From: Sporodiniella umbellata
Taxonomy: Eukaryota > Mucoromycota > Mucoromycetes > Mucorales > Rhizopodaceae
Assembly: GCA_025677835.1 (NCBI GenBank)
Contig: JAIXMR010000061.1
Span: 89,592-153,591 of the forward strand
Direction: 5' to 3'
DNA: 64,000 nt
This document shows, in pieces, positions 46,254 through 57,294 of this stretch. The notes below the pieces were generated by a model. The model had not been told where the DNA came from. It searched no databases and saw only the letters and a list, made by a program, of their open reading frames with translations. Positions within the stretch are counted from its first letter, which is position 1. Every line of letters starts with the position of its first letter. Made by a program: the position numbers and the translations under genes.

Positions 46254-46952
46254 ATGCAGAACGAAGATACAACCGAGATCAAGGTATGTGGATGTACGAA
46301 CCCAAGCTCTTTGATTTTTGATTTCGAATGAAACTAGAGATTGTACATTGGAAATCTGACGAATGTTATTGAAGAGTAAATAAAAGTAATAAGTAAAAAT
46401 CAGAAAAAGGAAGCGTTAATTCATAGTGTCATAGGTATCACATTGTCAAGCTGTTCAAACCTTTTGGCAAGATCACCTTTATCGACACCTTGCTTTATCT
46501 ATCCGGGCCCAACAAAGGGCTGCCAAGAGGCTATTGTTTTTTGGAATACGAAACGAGAGAGGTAACACTGAGTGCGTTACTTTGCAGACATACTCAACAA
46601 GTCAAAATAGCAAGCGATAAAGGCCATGAACACACTGAACGGCAAAAAAATACAAGGAAGGCCTATGATGGTATCATTTGCACATATGGTAACCTAGTTG
46701 CATAACATTTTCCAATTGAATTAACCTTTAAACAGACAACAATGAAGGGCGATAAACGCAACCTTCATCTGCTTAGCAGGAAGAAATCCATGCAAAACTC
46801 GAGGTATTAATAGGCCACTGAAATGGAAATATTAATTTTATGCTAGTTGTACGGATACAAAGATAAAGGCAATAGAGCAAAAATTAAAGCTTTTAAAGAG
46901 CAAGGAACCCACCACAAAAGAGGCTAAACCACAGAGATACAAACCTTACTAA
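46254..46952 (+). CDS. RBM18: RBM18-like RNA-binding protein (one RRM)
   Basis: Recovered from six small exons: 46254-46283, 46338-46375, 46435-46561, 46611-46688, 46736-46803, 46847-46952 (447 nt, 148 residues). The RRM starts RLYIGNLTNVIEEYHIVKLF (RNP2 RLYIGNL), continues with KPFGKITFIDTLLYLSGPN, then RNP1 GLPRGYCFLEYET, and QAIKAMNTLNGKKIQGRPM. The tail has CTDTKIKAIEQKLKLL, matching the STKIKAIEAKL helix of animal RBM18. RBM18 function is poorly known. The gene carries five introns of 44-59 nt in 0.7 kb; exons 1 and 2 are only 30 and 38 nt. No break in the model. Confidence 0.88.
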
Positions 46953-47178
46953 TGTGTAACTATACCACTCTGACCTGTTCATTTGATGCATCAGATGCTT
47001 ACCTCTATTTTTTCAAAAAGCCTTTTCTTTCCCAAACATTCTTTTTCATTGTTATTGTTTCAATAGCCGATTTTTTCACACACAACCTTTTTTTTTTTTT
47101 TTTTTTTTTGCATATTTATATGTGAACTGCGCTTTTTTTTTTTTTTAATTATTTTCTTTTTCTTTCCTTAATAAAATA

Positions 47179-47958
47179 ATGACTGAAACAAGCTTTAAAC
47201 TAAAGAACCCCACTGATTATCATCTACAACAACAACTGTTACTGGATGAATTTAACAACCCACCCGCCCCACCTAGCTTTGTGTCCCCGCTAATGAGCGA
47301 TTTTGATGAGTTTGATGTGAAGAGCCGGGTGGTCGATATGGATTTTATGTCTGAAGAATCGCCTTCTGACTATTCTTCCGTTCTTTCTAATTCGCAACCC
47401 CATTCTTTTTTGCTGGACATTCATAGAGAATTCAACAGTAACGATAACATTCTGTCTGTTTCGCCACAAAGCCCTCTTTTATTTAATCGACAGCCGTTCT
47501 CAGCACCAGCCCATACAAGCTACTTGGCTGCTTTAAACAACACCAACGCTGAAACACTGGATTCTCTACAGATGCAGTAAGTTGCATATTGGTGAAACGT
47601 TGTATTAATTTTGATGGTTAGACAGCAACTAATGACTGAGAAAAGACGCAAAAGGAGAGAATCCCATAATGCAGGTAAATAACCCTACCCTGTTTGATAG
47701 AAAGAAGCTGATCTTTCTCGAACAATAACAGTTGAAAGAAGAAGAAGAGAAAATATCAATGAGCGTATTCAGGAACTCGGCACGATGCTACCTGAAGCCA
47801 TGCTGGAAGAAATCACAGTCCAGGTCGGAAACAACATGAAACCTAATAAAGGCGCTATTCTAAGGAAATCTGTCGATCAAATCCGAATGATGCAGCAACA
47901 AGTAATAGATTACAAGTTACGAATACAAGAATTGGAATCACAATTGAAATTTGCTTAG
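47179..47958 (+). CDS. bHLH transcription factor (USF/MITF-like basic region)
   Basis: 225 residues from three exons: 47179-47576, 47622-47674, 47732-47958. The N-terminal half is acidic and Ser/Pro-rich ([20 protein letters not shown]), like an activation domain. The basic region [20 protein letters not shown] has the His-Glu-Arg (H-x3-E-R-x-R) pattern that contacts E-box CANNTG sites. Helix 1 is [15 protein letters not shown], the loop is about 20 residues, helix 2 is [20 protein letters not shown], and the coiled coil continues to the end without a clear leucine zipper. An intron splits the basic region. It is preceded by long T tracts (47092-47144). The target genes and function cannot be told from sequence; closest in style to fungal MITF/USF/Cbf1-like factors. 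Confidence 0.88.
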
Positions 47959-48063
47959 AACACACACATATATCTATATATATATATGTACATACTTATC
48001 AATATTACACATACCCCTCCCTCTTCTCTATTTTATTATCAAATAAAAAGTCGTTATCTATTT

Positions 48064-50157
48064 TTATAATTTGGCCTCAGCAGCTACTTCGGTATCCATC
48101 AATTCCTTGATCTCGTTGGCGGCCTCTTCAAGATATTGCTTGAATTGATGGGTGCCATTGATATATTTGTTGCCATGTACTTCTAAATCTTTGACGCTGG
48201 CTACATTGAATTGTAGACCGTGTTTCTTGACCATATAGGCTACCCCGAAACCGTCATTGACTACTTGACCCCAACCGTAGCCATCAAAATGTTCGGAAGA
48301 TAATTGAGAGGTAGAGAGGTACCAGTGAGAAGAGTAAGCGTAAGTAGGATCAGTAAATATCTCTGGCTTTTCCTCGGATGTTTCCAGGCTGTTCTTCAAA
48401 CCAAACAAATGGCGATCTACGCCATGAGCATTGACGGCATCGGCCATATTAGCGCCTTGTGTCTTGATAGCCTTTCTGAAAGCAGCGATTTTATCTGTGA
48501 TGGCCAGATGGGGATCTTCCATCGCCTTAACAAAAGCGACCGAGTCTGTGGTGACTGTACGTGCAGTTTCGGTACGTCCACGCTGATACTTTCGGGTCTG
48601 TGCGGATTCGTAAGTAGGACGAGATGTACCAAACATTTTGTAGTAGGCCAACTGGATGATCATCTGAGCGTAACCATCAGGGGAACACTTGAATTTCTTG
48701 ATCAAGTCTTTACCGTAAGCTTGGTAGTTTAGCACAGTTAACTCGTGGTTACCGATCAGGGTATCAAAACTAGATTCGGCAGAAGCAACATCCCTCTTTA
48801 CTTGATCGTTGATATCAAAAACAAGCGCTTGAGGCTGGGGTAAACCGGGGCGAATAGTAGCGCTACCATGAGAAATCGTGTTTCTAGCCAATCTATGACC
48901 CAATGAGCTTACTCAACTTACTCTTTAAATAGACGCTTACCCATCACAGATATATTCGTTTAAGCGGCAGGTAGCCATGCCGTCCATACAAGAGTGCTCG
49001 CCAGCAAAACCTGCCTTACCATTTTCAAATACGATAAACTGGAGAGGCTTATCAAAGAAACGGTTACGTCCATCTCCGTGCCAGCAAGCACGAGAGCCTT
49101 CATCGCGAGTCACAGGCTTGGAGTCGTCAAGACAGACAACAAAGTCAGATGATTCAATCTTTTCTAATAAAGAGGCATTCTTGGGGCTTGCCTTGATCAA
49201 ATTTTCTCTGTACTATAAGAGGAAAGAGAGTTAGCCTTTTCTTTTTCTCATTACTATTATTCTTACCTCTGTCCATCGATCACGGTTCTCTGTAGTTAAA
49301 ACACCGATAGGCACTCCTGGGGAGGTGCCAGCTTGGTCTATGATTTTTTGGAATTGAAGTTCCAACTCAGCCGTCGATAGCTGTTGTCCCTCATGCACCG
49401 TTTCTACGACATAGAATTTGTTTTTGCGAAGAACAACAACGTGGTTCAGGCCAAGATCAAAGACAGCTTCGTAATCTGATGGCTTTTTGGGCATTCGACA
49501 GTTGTTGAACATGTACTTGAAAGAATCCATACAGAGAGGTTCGCCCTTGACGTATTCTGGTTCGAGTGTCTTTTCAGCAATTTGACGTTTGAAGTCAAGA
49601 GCGGCTGTTGTCAAGGCAGCAGCCCGTTGAGCAGGTAATGTACGCAACTTGTCATCTTTAAATAAGAAAAAGTAGCTTACATAAACCACCACAGGGTCGC
49701 GATAACCCATATAGGCTTGGTCAGACCACCACTCTTCCATCCAATTGACCACACTAGGATCGTTGGCCCGTGCCAAAAGACGTTTCTGGAGCTCTTCACC
49801 TATTCCTCCAGGCGCTTCAAAGTTTTTAACCGCTTGTTCTGTCTTTTTAAATTCGGTATCGCTCAAGAGGGGACGTACTGATGTTAGGTACTTTTGAAGG
49901 GTGGTGCTTAATGCAGGTACAGGAAGCTTGGGCAAGTTTTTCTGGTATCTGAGCATAGGTCCAGCAGCACTTGCATCCACAGGTGTTTTAGGTCCTACAC
50001 TAGCAAGCGTGCGACGCTTTATAGCAGACTATGTTTTTTTTATAAAGAGATGTCAAGATCGCTTTCATCTCATTGTCTGTCAATAAAAAAAAAAACTTAC
50101 GGTAGCCAAAGAGAATTGAGGTGAAAGTCTAGTACTGGTGCTTTTAAGAAAAGACAT
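48064..50157 (-). CDS. CAT2: Carnitine O-acetyltransferase, mitochondrial and peroxisomal
   Basis: Transfers acetyl groups between CoA and carnitine for shuttling into mitochondria. Exons: 50157-50101, 50028-49267, 49212-48941, 48892-48064 (639 codons). Exon 1 gives MSFLKSTSTRLSPQFSLAT, a basic Ser/Thr-rich presequence continuing into AIKRRTLASVG. Choline/carnitine acyltransferase signature 1 is LPKLPVPALSTTLQKYL near the start. The catalytic His is in FAGEHSCMDGM. Further conserved parts are DPVVVYVSYFF, CLDDSKPVTRDEG, and YGKDLIKKFKCSPDGYAQMI. It ends AKL, a type 1 peroxisomal targeting signal, so dual targeting as in yeast Cat2 is likely. In yeast Cat2 the two forms come from alternative starts; here a start downstream of exon 1 would leave only the AKL signal. 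Intact; convergent with the bHLH gene (105 nt). Confidence 0.94.
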
Positions 50158-53100
50158 GTGTGTATAAAAGAAAGAAAAAGACTTAAGGAAAAGAAAGGGA
50201 AAAAAAGGAAAAAAAAAAAAAAAAAAAAAACTGAACAAGTTAATACTTGCTGGAAAAATAAATCATCTCCACACTTAGAGAAAGGTTACACACTGTTTTG
50301 AAAATGACAAATGAGAAAAAAAATGGAACCAATCCCAACCTTATAAGATTATGTAAGGTTTTATTTGAAATATACTAACCTTGTCTTTTTTTTTCTTATA
50401 CCCATCCCTCTCTCTCTCTCTTTATGTAATTTTAAGGTTGATTCGTTTTCGATTTCTGAAAAATGGAAAAGCCTTAAGGAATGAAAGACGTTACTTCAAG
50501 TAACTCTAGCATATACTCGAAAAAAAAAAGCCTTTGGACGTGTCAGGTCCAATCTACTGTCGCTTTTTTGCAGATGATTGTTTACATCTATCCCTCTTTT
50601 TTTTTTAAAAAAAAAAAAAAAATAGATGCTATACTTGACAAATGGCTGAGGAAGGAAGTCGAAAATGACCAAGAGAAGTCGTAACGACTTGTTTAAAAGA
50701 CGTCCTATATACAATTTTAAGTTGAATTGGTTTTGTTCCCCTCTCCTAAACCGAAATTGAAACCTGCGTTTTGTTTAAATAAATACATTACCCTGTCTAC
50801 TTTTAACACTTTCAAAAAAAAAAAAAAAAAAAAAAAGTTCGCGCTCGAGGAATTAAAGTGGGAAATCAGTCAAGGTTTACCCCCATAAAACCCCTTTCAT
50901 GTTACTTTTTTTTTTTTTTTTGGCATTGGTTTATCTATTGGTTTCCACTGTCAATGACAAAAGTAGAAGAGCCTAAAAAGAAGACTCTTCACCACTACCC
51001 GATGTTTGTTTTGCATACTTTTTTCGCTTCATATACTTTCAACCAAAGTACTACCCTACTGTATCAACTGACCTTTTGTACAATCGAGTGTAAGGGTCGG
51101 TATAAACAAGACAAGTCTATACAAAATTATACCGCTTCAAAAAAAAAAAAAAACCAACCATTCTCCTATATGCTATTTGAAAGCATGCAGTGCCTGACTT
51201 GTTTTAAAACATTGCTGAGGAGATGCCCTAAAGTACAATGTTTTTACAAGATTACTTTTAAAAAGGAGTGAATGCGGCTAAAGGGAAATGTACGGCACTC
51301 TAGTTCTGTTTTTTACTATGAGACGTACAAGAATAGGACGGATGATCAGGGAAAGGAGAGAACAGTTTGCTCAGAAATGACATGGTTTTGTTTATGGAAG
51401 AAGACTTTTTTTTTTTTTTTTTGGAAAAATATAGTTCTGGAAAGACTTTTTCCAGCCATACAAAGCATATCTTTTAGCACTTTGGAAGTTTCAACATGTC
51501 GTCTCCTAGATTCTTGTCAATCTCTGCACAACAGAGTTCATAACATATTCATCTTGTTGCCCATGGTTTTCTCTGTTTGGTGTCTTGACCTTCCAGACCT
51601 CTTTCTCTTGGTTTTTTCCACCCGTCTCAGCTTTTGCTTTTGATCCGACATAGATAAAGTTCCAGACATTATGCTTGAATTTTGTCTTAAGTGAAGTTAT
51701 CAAGGGAGTTGTATAGGTAAAGGTCAGCAATCGAAACGTAGGTTTATCATACCCATCGCTTGTCTTTTTCTTCAAAAAGGGTGAAATACAGGGCGTCAAC
51801 AAACTTTTTATCAATCGAATCGAGATAACCACCAAGACCTTTGGGTAGCAAGGGCTCTCTGTGGGTGCTCATAATCCTAATCATCTCTTTTGCCGTAAAA
51901 TAGCGAGTCCGTACTTTGTCTGATACATCCAGAATAAAAGAATGGATCGGGTGCTCATAAATACAGCTGAAAACAAATGGGGCTGTTCACTTTTTTCTCA
52001 ATGCGTTTGCTGACAATAGCTCAATTTTATTTGCTGGGTTTGATCTTTATTTTAGCCACCATTTTAAATTCTGAGTTCCATTCACACGCCCCAACTACAA
52101 TTTCTTGTGCCTGTTCACTCCAAGTGACATACTGTTCATGTTCGTTTAAATTCAACAGGCTGAATACAATCTCTATTTGCTGTCTGACGAGAGAAAAAAA
52201 AATTCGAATATAAAGTTTATCACTCGTATATTAAGTATGGCTAAATCGGCGAGATTTCTCCAATTGGAAAAAAAACCCCTAAAATCCCAGCTACAAACAT
52301 CCTCTTTTTTTTTTATACCAAGAAAAAGCACATAGCCATGGAGAGCACTTTATCAAGTAAAAGTGGATCCTTACCAGCTAAAAATAGAACTATACTGCCT
52401 TTCCTCTCCCTTTTTTTTTCAGTATTGAAGTTTTCTTTCATGAACATAAGACTGAAATATGAGACGTTGATATTTACAGCTCAACAAATCAGAGTCATTG
52501 GAAATAAGCTAAAAATGTACAGATATCTTTGACTATAAAATAAGACTGCGATTATTGCGGTGTCTCCTTTACTTTTAGCAAATGACCAAAACTTATAAAG
52601 CTACAATATAAACTTGACAAAATCTCGTTTCAATGAGTTTGTATATACTTTTGACTGTACATCGGCGCATGGAGGGTCAGTAAGATCTTATTGATGTCTA
52701 AAATACTTTTTATAAAATCGATTGATACAGTCCATAGAATTAAATAAGTGACTATAAACACTATTCATATCTACCTTTTTTAAGCGGCCAAACAGGCTTT
52801 GTTTCAATACATTTGTTCGTTGCCTATTTATCCTTTAGGATAAATGAACGGAACTATAAAGTATATTGATTTTGTCAATTGAAAGTAACCGCCAGGCTTT
52901 TTCTATTCCAAAAGGCTTCATTTTGCTGTTCTTTTGGTACAAAACAAAAGATGGGGAAGGATATGAAGAGTACAAAAGCATGCTTTTGTCACACTGCAAA
53001 CCACAATGTGTGAGTGTCTCTACGAGTGTCATAGCTCGGCCATTGCGAGAAACTATAAGCATAAGGCACACCAAAGAACAAGTACATTGCTTTAGATGTA

Positions 53101-54252
53101 TGGTGAGGTGTATAGAATAGGACTTGTCTGATTCTCTTTGAGGTGTAAATAAACAAAGATTTGAGGCACGGTGGATTTACCAACGAAACTATTTATGCAA
53201 CGTCAACTGGTTTTCAAAAAAAAAAAAAAAAAAAAAAAGCCATGTTAAAAGTACAAGTGTTCAACATACTGAAGACTAGTTACTATAAGCGTCTTAAAGC
53301 AGCACATTTTCTCTGATTATTTTTAAAAAGAGTGCATAAAGTAAACTGAAACAACATAGAGTAGATATCTCTTTTGGGTATACAAAGTATGTACGTAGAA
53401 ATATATGACTTACATTTCAGCAGCCGACGTTATTTTATTGTCTTTGGCAATTCAGACAATGAACTGACTGGAACGCATAGGCTGTTTTTATTTTTGTGAT
53501 ACGATTATTTTATAGCTACGAGAAAATCATTGTTGTTTGTTAACACCAAAATACAATACGTAGATATGTATAAGACAGGGGGGTTGAAGTAAAACAGAAA
53601 CTTGTATTGTTCACTCTGTTTCTCTTCCTACAAGGAAAAAAAAACCCCTCAATGTTCGGAATGCTTGGGTTAATCCTTATACTAGTCCAAAATTGACTTG
53701 TTTTGGATGCCGTAAGAAGCTCTTTTTTTGGTTCTCAACATCCAATCTTGTTTTTTTGTATACACTGATTCTCCTTTTCTTGTATTCAATAAACAATGCG
53801 AACTACAGCTTTTTTTTTTTTTTTCAGGTTTGTTTACAGGTGCAAATATAGAGTACTTGTACTAGACAAAAGATAGGAATTTGTTGTGAATGAGTGATTG
53901 TTTCTCTTTTTAGTTATCTATTTACGTAGACTATTACTGACTGAATCATGTCTAAAAGGAAAACCTGTTTGCAGTATTACCTGTTTTTTTTTCTTTTTGG
54001 TTGATGCTTATTTTTTTTAACATACAATCTACAGCCAATCTGATATGGCAGTGATCATCATAACAATTGCTTTTATCTCGCGTAGCTCAGTATTGTTTGA
54101 ATACTGTCAGCAAAAAAGATCGGGCGTTTAAGTTTTACTTTTTTGTATGGTTTTCCCACCAAAGAAGATGGGTTCACAAAATAAAAATAAAGTCCCCCCG
54201 ACATTTCTTTTGCTTTTTTTTTTTCTTTTTTTTTTTTTCCCTATCTTTTCCC
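50158..54252. other. 4.1 kb gene-poor region between CAT2 and the G-gamma gene
   Basis: AT-rich with A/T runs of 15-25 nt at about 50208-50230, 50815-50836, 51411-51422 and 53217-53238. Apart from the broken minus-strand gene listed at 51506-52535, only short frames are seen. A frame pair near 52835-53120 (+ strand: KDGEGYEEYKSMLLSHCKPQ) looks faintly coding on both strands and cannot be assigned. No RNA gene recognised. Confidence 0.5.
51506..52535 (-). pseudogene. Broken minus-strand coding sequence of unknown family
   Basis: Coding-like pieces follow one another on the minus strand: LISNDSDLLSCKYQRLIFQS (about 52515-52425), FSLLNLNEHEQYVTWSEQAQ and EIVVGACEWNSEFKMV (about 52185-52055), YEHPIHSFILDVSDKVRTRY then EPLLPKGLGGYLDSIDKKFV (about 51960-51790), and SDGYDKPTFRLLTFTYTTPL to the stop at 51506. 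Between the third and fourth pieces the frame changes at an A5 run near 51770 (one A fewer would join them). The middle pieces could be exons (an acceptor TTTTCAG precedes one). Either a lineage-specific gene with sequence errors or a decaying one. I do not recognise it. Confidence 0.35.
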
Positions 54253-54610
54253 ATGGCAGAAGCATATACCCAGCAAAATCAGTTAATGAATAAAAGCAAA
54301 GCATACAATATTTCAGAGGCAAAACTGAAAAAAATACTGGATTATAATCAACGATTAAAAGAACAATTGGACTTGCCCCGTATTCCTGTTTCTGAAGCCT
54401 CTATGAGGTATATAAAAAAGCACATTCATGAAAAACAAAAGTGTTCTAAACACACTCTCTTATTATTGAAATAGTATTGTGGACTATTGCAAAAGTACCA
54501 AAGACCCTTTATTACCGTCTGTTTGGGGACCAGTTCCTAAGGAGCAAGATCCATTCGCGCCGGCCGCAGGAGTAGGCGGATCCAGTCATGGTTGCTGTAC
54601 AATTATGTAA
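54253..54610 (+). CDS. Heterotrimeric G-protein gamma subunit, prenylated
   Basis: 96 residues from two exons, 54253-54407 and 54475-54610. G-gamma (Ste18/Gng1 type) pairs with G-beta at the plasma membrane in nutrient and mating signalling. It opens with a coiled coil: NISEAKLKKILDYNQRLKEQ. The G-gamma-like core continues across the intron as SIVDYCKSTKDPLLPSVWGP, with the conserved D-P-L-(L/I)-P near the end. It finishes SSHGCCTIM: a CAAX box (CTIM) for farnesylation preceded by a Cys that can be palmitoylated, the same ending as filamentous-fungal G-gamma proteins. The start ATG is in a good context (CCCATGG) after a T-rich leader. Intact. Confidence 0.93.
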
Positions 54611-54616
54611 AACCTC

Positions 54617-54722
54617 TCTCATTTATATGTATATGTGTACCCATATATATACATATGTATGTCTACAGCATAAACAACACATACACACACATACACATAC
54701 ATACATACATACAGATATACAG
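54617..54722. repeat. TA/CA-rich microsatellite downstream of the G-gamma gene
   Basis: Alternating TATG/TGTA then CACA and (ACAT)n units, immediately after the stop codon, so probably within the 3' UTR. Read directly from the sequence. Confidence 0.8.
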
Positions 54723-54915
54723 AATGTACATAATATAATTACTGCTACTACACCAAGAAAGGATGCTTAAAAAATTCGTTTTTTTATTCGACAGCTTAGC
54801 GTGTAGATCTACACATAGCAATAACCTTTTTTTTTAATATGATAATAAAACTCAGTTGTTTATGTGACATCGAACTTTTTTCCTTTTAAAAAGGTGACGA
54901 CAACGTACAGTGCTC

Positions 54916-54971
54916 CCAATTTTCGTAAACCTAAAAACAGATTTCGTTTCTATCTCCGCCTAATTTTCGCT
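54916..54971 (+). repeat. Left copy of 56-bp inverted repeat
   Basis: Begins CCAATTTTCGTAAACCTAAA and ends TCCGCCTAATTTTCGCT. Its reverse complement recurs at 57239-57294 with 53 of 56 positions identical (mismatches at positions 27, 35 and 36 of the unit). Compared base by base by eye. Confidence 0.9.
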
Positions 54972-55390
54972 TTTGCATGGTTCTTCCCATTAGCAATTCT
55001 GTTACACAAATGGGTGTACCTAGTGCTCCCAATACACCCAAAGGCCTACAGACCACGAGATAAACTTCACAACATCTCTGAGTTATGCCAACGCGGCAAA
55101 AGGTCTACTTGTCCACTCAAATCCCAGAAAAATCCCCACCAGTTTGAACCCTAGCCTCAACCGACATGAATCTACAGCTAGAACACCTAATTTTATATCC
55201 ATTATAAACGATCCTCTGACCCCAGTTGAGCTATAAAACAGGCTCTTTAGGCTTCTCAGTGATATATACCATCTCATTTGAACACAGACATTTAGAAATT
55301 GAGTTCCTCGATCAACTTCGTCTGAGATTCCCATATGGGATTGGCTTTACTTTGATCCGTAAGGAAGAAGGACAAGACCTCTCGGTATAA

Positions 55391-56539
55391 ATGGCTTTGG
55401 CATCAGAAGCTCACTGCAACGAAGTCATAGCCGACCCAATAATCGTAAATGAGATCAACTTTTCACCTGTTCGTACTTTCCCCTCTTCCCTGACCCGATT
55501 CAATTTCAGCGGTGTTCCTATGGATTCCCCAATTGAAACAAAAGAATCATTGTACAAGATTTTCTCCCAATACGGCAAAATCATAGACATTGTACTTCAC
55601 CTCGATGACAGTTCAGCATCGTGGCTCCGGGACAATGGTCATGTTTTAGTTGAAATGTCTGACACAGAAATCCCGATCGCTAAACCCACCTATAAGACAG
55701 ACTATAACTCCAAAACAGCAATACTGGCAGCCTGGGCAAAAATGCCAAAACACTGTCGTTATTGTAAGGCTATGGGACATAATCGTGACCATTGTCCTGA
55801 AAGACCCGCTGAAACTCGCACCTGCTTTACGTGTGGAGTCAGAGGACACCTGAGCATCAATTGCACACGAACCCCTCCAACAGATACGGAAGCTTCGAAA
55901 CGTGCTCGTCGTGTAGCCCCTGAGTCAAATGTCACTACCCGTTCCATTCTTACTCCTCGACCCACAATGAGTGGTAAAAATACACAATCAATGACGGAAT
56001 CAGATGGGACACCTTACAAAATACTCGCATTAGTATTCCAACATAAAGGGATCTGCCAGCTTGCCACTCGAGTTTATAATGATGCCTTGACTAAAGGAAT
56101 ATTCCTGACGTCGTGGCTTCACACCTGCACATCACTACTACCCAAGAAAGGAGATCTGTCTGATTTGAAAAACTGGAGACCTATATCGCTAATCAACACA
56201 GATGCAAAGGTTTTTACTCGACTCCTTAATCGTCGCCTGATGGCTATATTTTCGAAGCGCATATCCTCTTGCCAGATGGGATTTATGCCTCGCCGATTCA
56301 TTGGCGAACATGGCTGCTTACTACACTTGATTATGGCCTCTGCTAACTTACAAAAGTCATCTGCCATTGGTTTATTAATTGATCAAGAGAAAGCATATGA
56401 TCGCGTTCACCCCGAATATCTCTGCTCTACTAAACTATTCCAAAATCCAAGCGATTTCACTGACTGGATCCCCACTGAGCGAGTGGCGTACTTTTCTCAG
56501 ATCCAAAGATATCTTAGCATGGCACGATTGCAATTCTAG
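55391..56539 (+). pseudogene. LINE ORF1-RT fusion frame created by internal deletion
   Basis: A 382-codon open frame joining two parts of a LINE that are normally separate. Residues about 30-110 resemble the RRM-like part of fungal LINE ORF1 (FNFSGVPMDSPIETKESLYK, SQYGKIIDIVLHLDD). Residues about 122-157 are two CCHC knuckles, CRYCKAMGHNRDHC and CFTCGVRGHLSINC. At about residue 205 the sequence passes directly into a reverse transcriptase fragment (LLPKKGDLSDLKNWRPISLI, GFMPRRFIGEHG, LLIDQEKAYDRV). The catalytic YxDD and the endonuclease are absent, so it cannot retrotranspose. The first residues are probably not the true ORF1 start: ORF1-like sequence upstream is broken by frameshifts. Confidence 0.85.
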
Positions 56540-57238
56540 CGAAGCTCTGATATACTTGGGCTATCCAGTCTACACCACGCCCTCACAGCGCAATCGTTAC
56601 GTTGAACAATTATATAACAAAGTGGCAATGGCCTGTAATATGCACTCACAACGAAATTTGTGGTCGGGTAACCGTTCTAAACTGCCTCATCTTCTCGAAA
56701 CTTTGGCATGTTTTACGCATATTACCTTCAAGTAAATCTCAGGTGACTAGATTTAGAGGTCTGGGAGGCAAATTTCTGAATTCCAATTCATTCCCGAGGA
56801 TGAGTTTCCACGGTTTGACGCTACCTCGCTTCAAAAGGAGGCCTAGGTGCTCTCGACCCGGCAGTGCAGATATGAGCCCTATAATGGCGATGGTTAGCTC
56901 CCATGCTTTTACCGGAGGACTAGCTTAACTCAGGTGCTATTCCTTTTTGTCCCGAAAGATTCCCGAGCGTACGGTATGGACAATTGCTTCTACAAACCTC
57001 ATCCATGATATACGATGACACTTCCTCCATAGCCGGGTTTCGTGCCCTTTTATTCTCACAATACCGCTCCTCACACTTTTCCGATTCTAGACTACGCTGC
57101 TTCTCGTCTTTGCTTGACGCTCTCCGTTCTATTACCCCCTCACCCATAACTACATCTGTACTCACCCTGAAGCGAATTTTGGTAATTAACAAAAACGAAC
57201 TTTGGAAATCACAGCTACGAAAATTGGACTAGTGCAGC

Positions 57239-57294
57239 AGCGAAAATTAGGCGGAGATCAAAACGAATTCTGTTTTTAGGTTTACGAAAATTGG
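57239..57294 (-). repeat. Right copy of 56-bp inverted repeat
   Basis: Reverse complement of the left copy (53/56 identical). A shorter echo of the same motif, TACGAAAATTGG, lies just inside at 57217-57228. The outer flanks share only a short CAGTGC-like word, so the repeat ends are fairly sharp. Confidence 0.9.

Larger units (their letters stand above)
54916..57294 (+). mobile_element. Defective LINE (non-LTR retrotransposon) bounded by inverted repeats
   Basis: About 2.4 kb of non-LTR retrotransposon sequence in + orientation. ORF1 pieces start near 55055 (frame with SYANAAKGLL); the double CCHC knuckle is at about 55756-55865. A reverse transcriptase piece follows from about 56110 (NWRPISLIN, GFMPRR, DQEKAYDRVHPEYL), then broken ORF2 C-terminal pieces (IYLGYPVYTTPSQRNRYVEQ; VTVLNCLIFSKLWHVLRILP; MLLQTSSMIYDDTSSIAGFR) to about 57230. 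The endonuclease and the N-terminal part of the RT are missing, so most of ORF2 is deleted, and several frame breaks remain. Both ends carry the same 56-bp sequence in opposite orientation, which is not normal for a LINE. It lies between the G-gamma gene and the C2/CBM gene. Confidence 0.85.

Noticed and set aside
50858..51271. 137-codon plus-strand open frame
   Set aside because: Poly-Phe and poly-Lys from T and A runs, no recognisable domain.
52835..53120. Overlapping frames on both strands (+ KDGEGYEEYKSMLLSHCKPQ)
   Set aside because: Strand cannot be chosen and no family is recognised.
54081..54140. GCGTAGCTCAGT, resembling a tRNA A-box/D-arm
   Set aside because: No acceptor stem, anticodon arm or GGTTCGA T-arm follows at the right distance; no tRNA gene was found elsewhere either.
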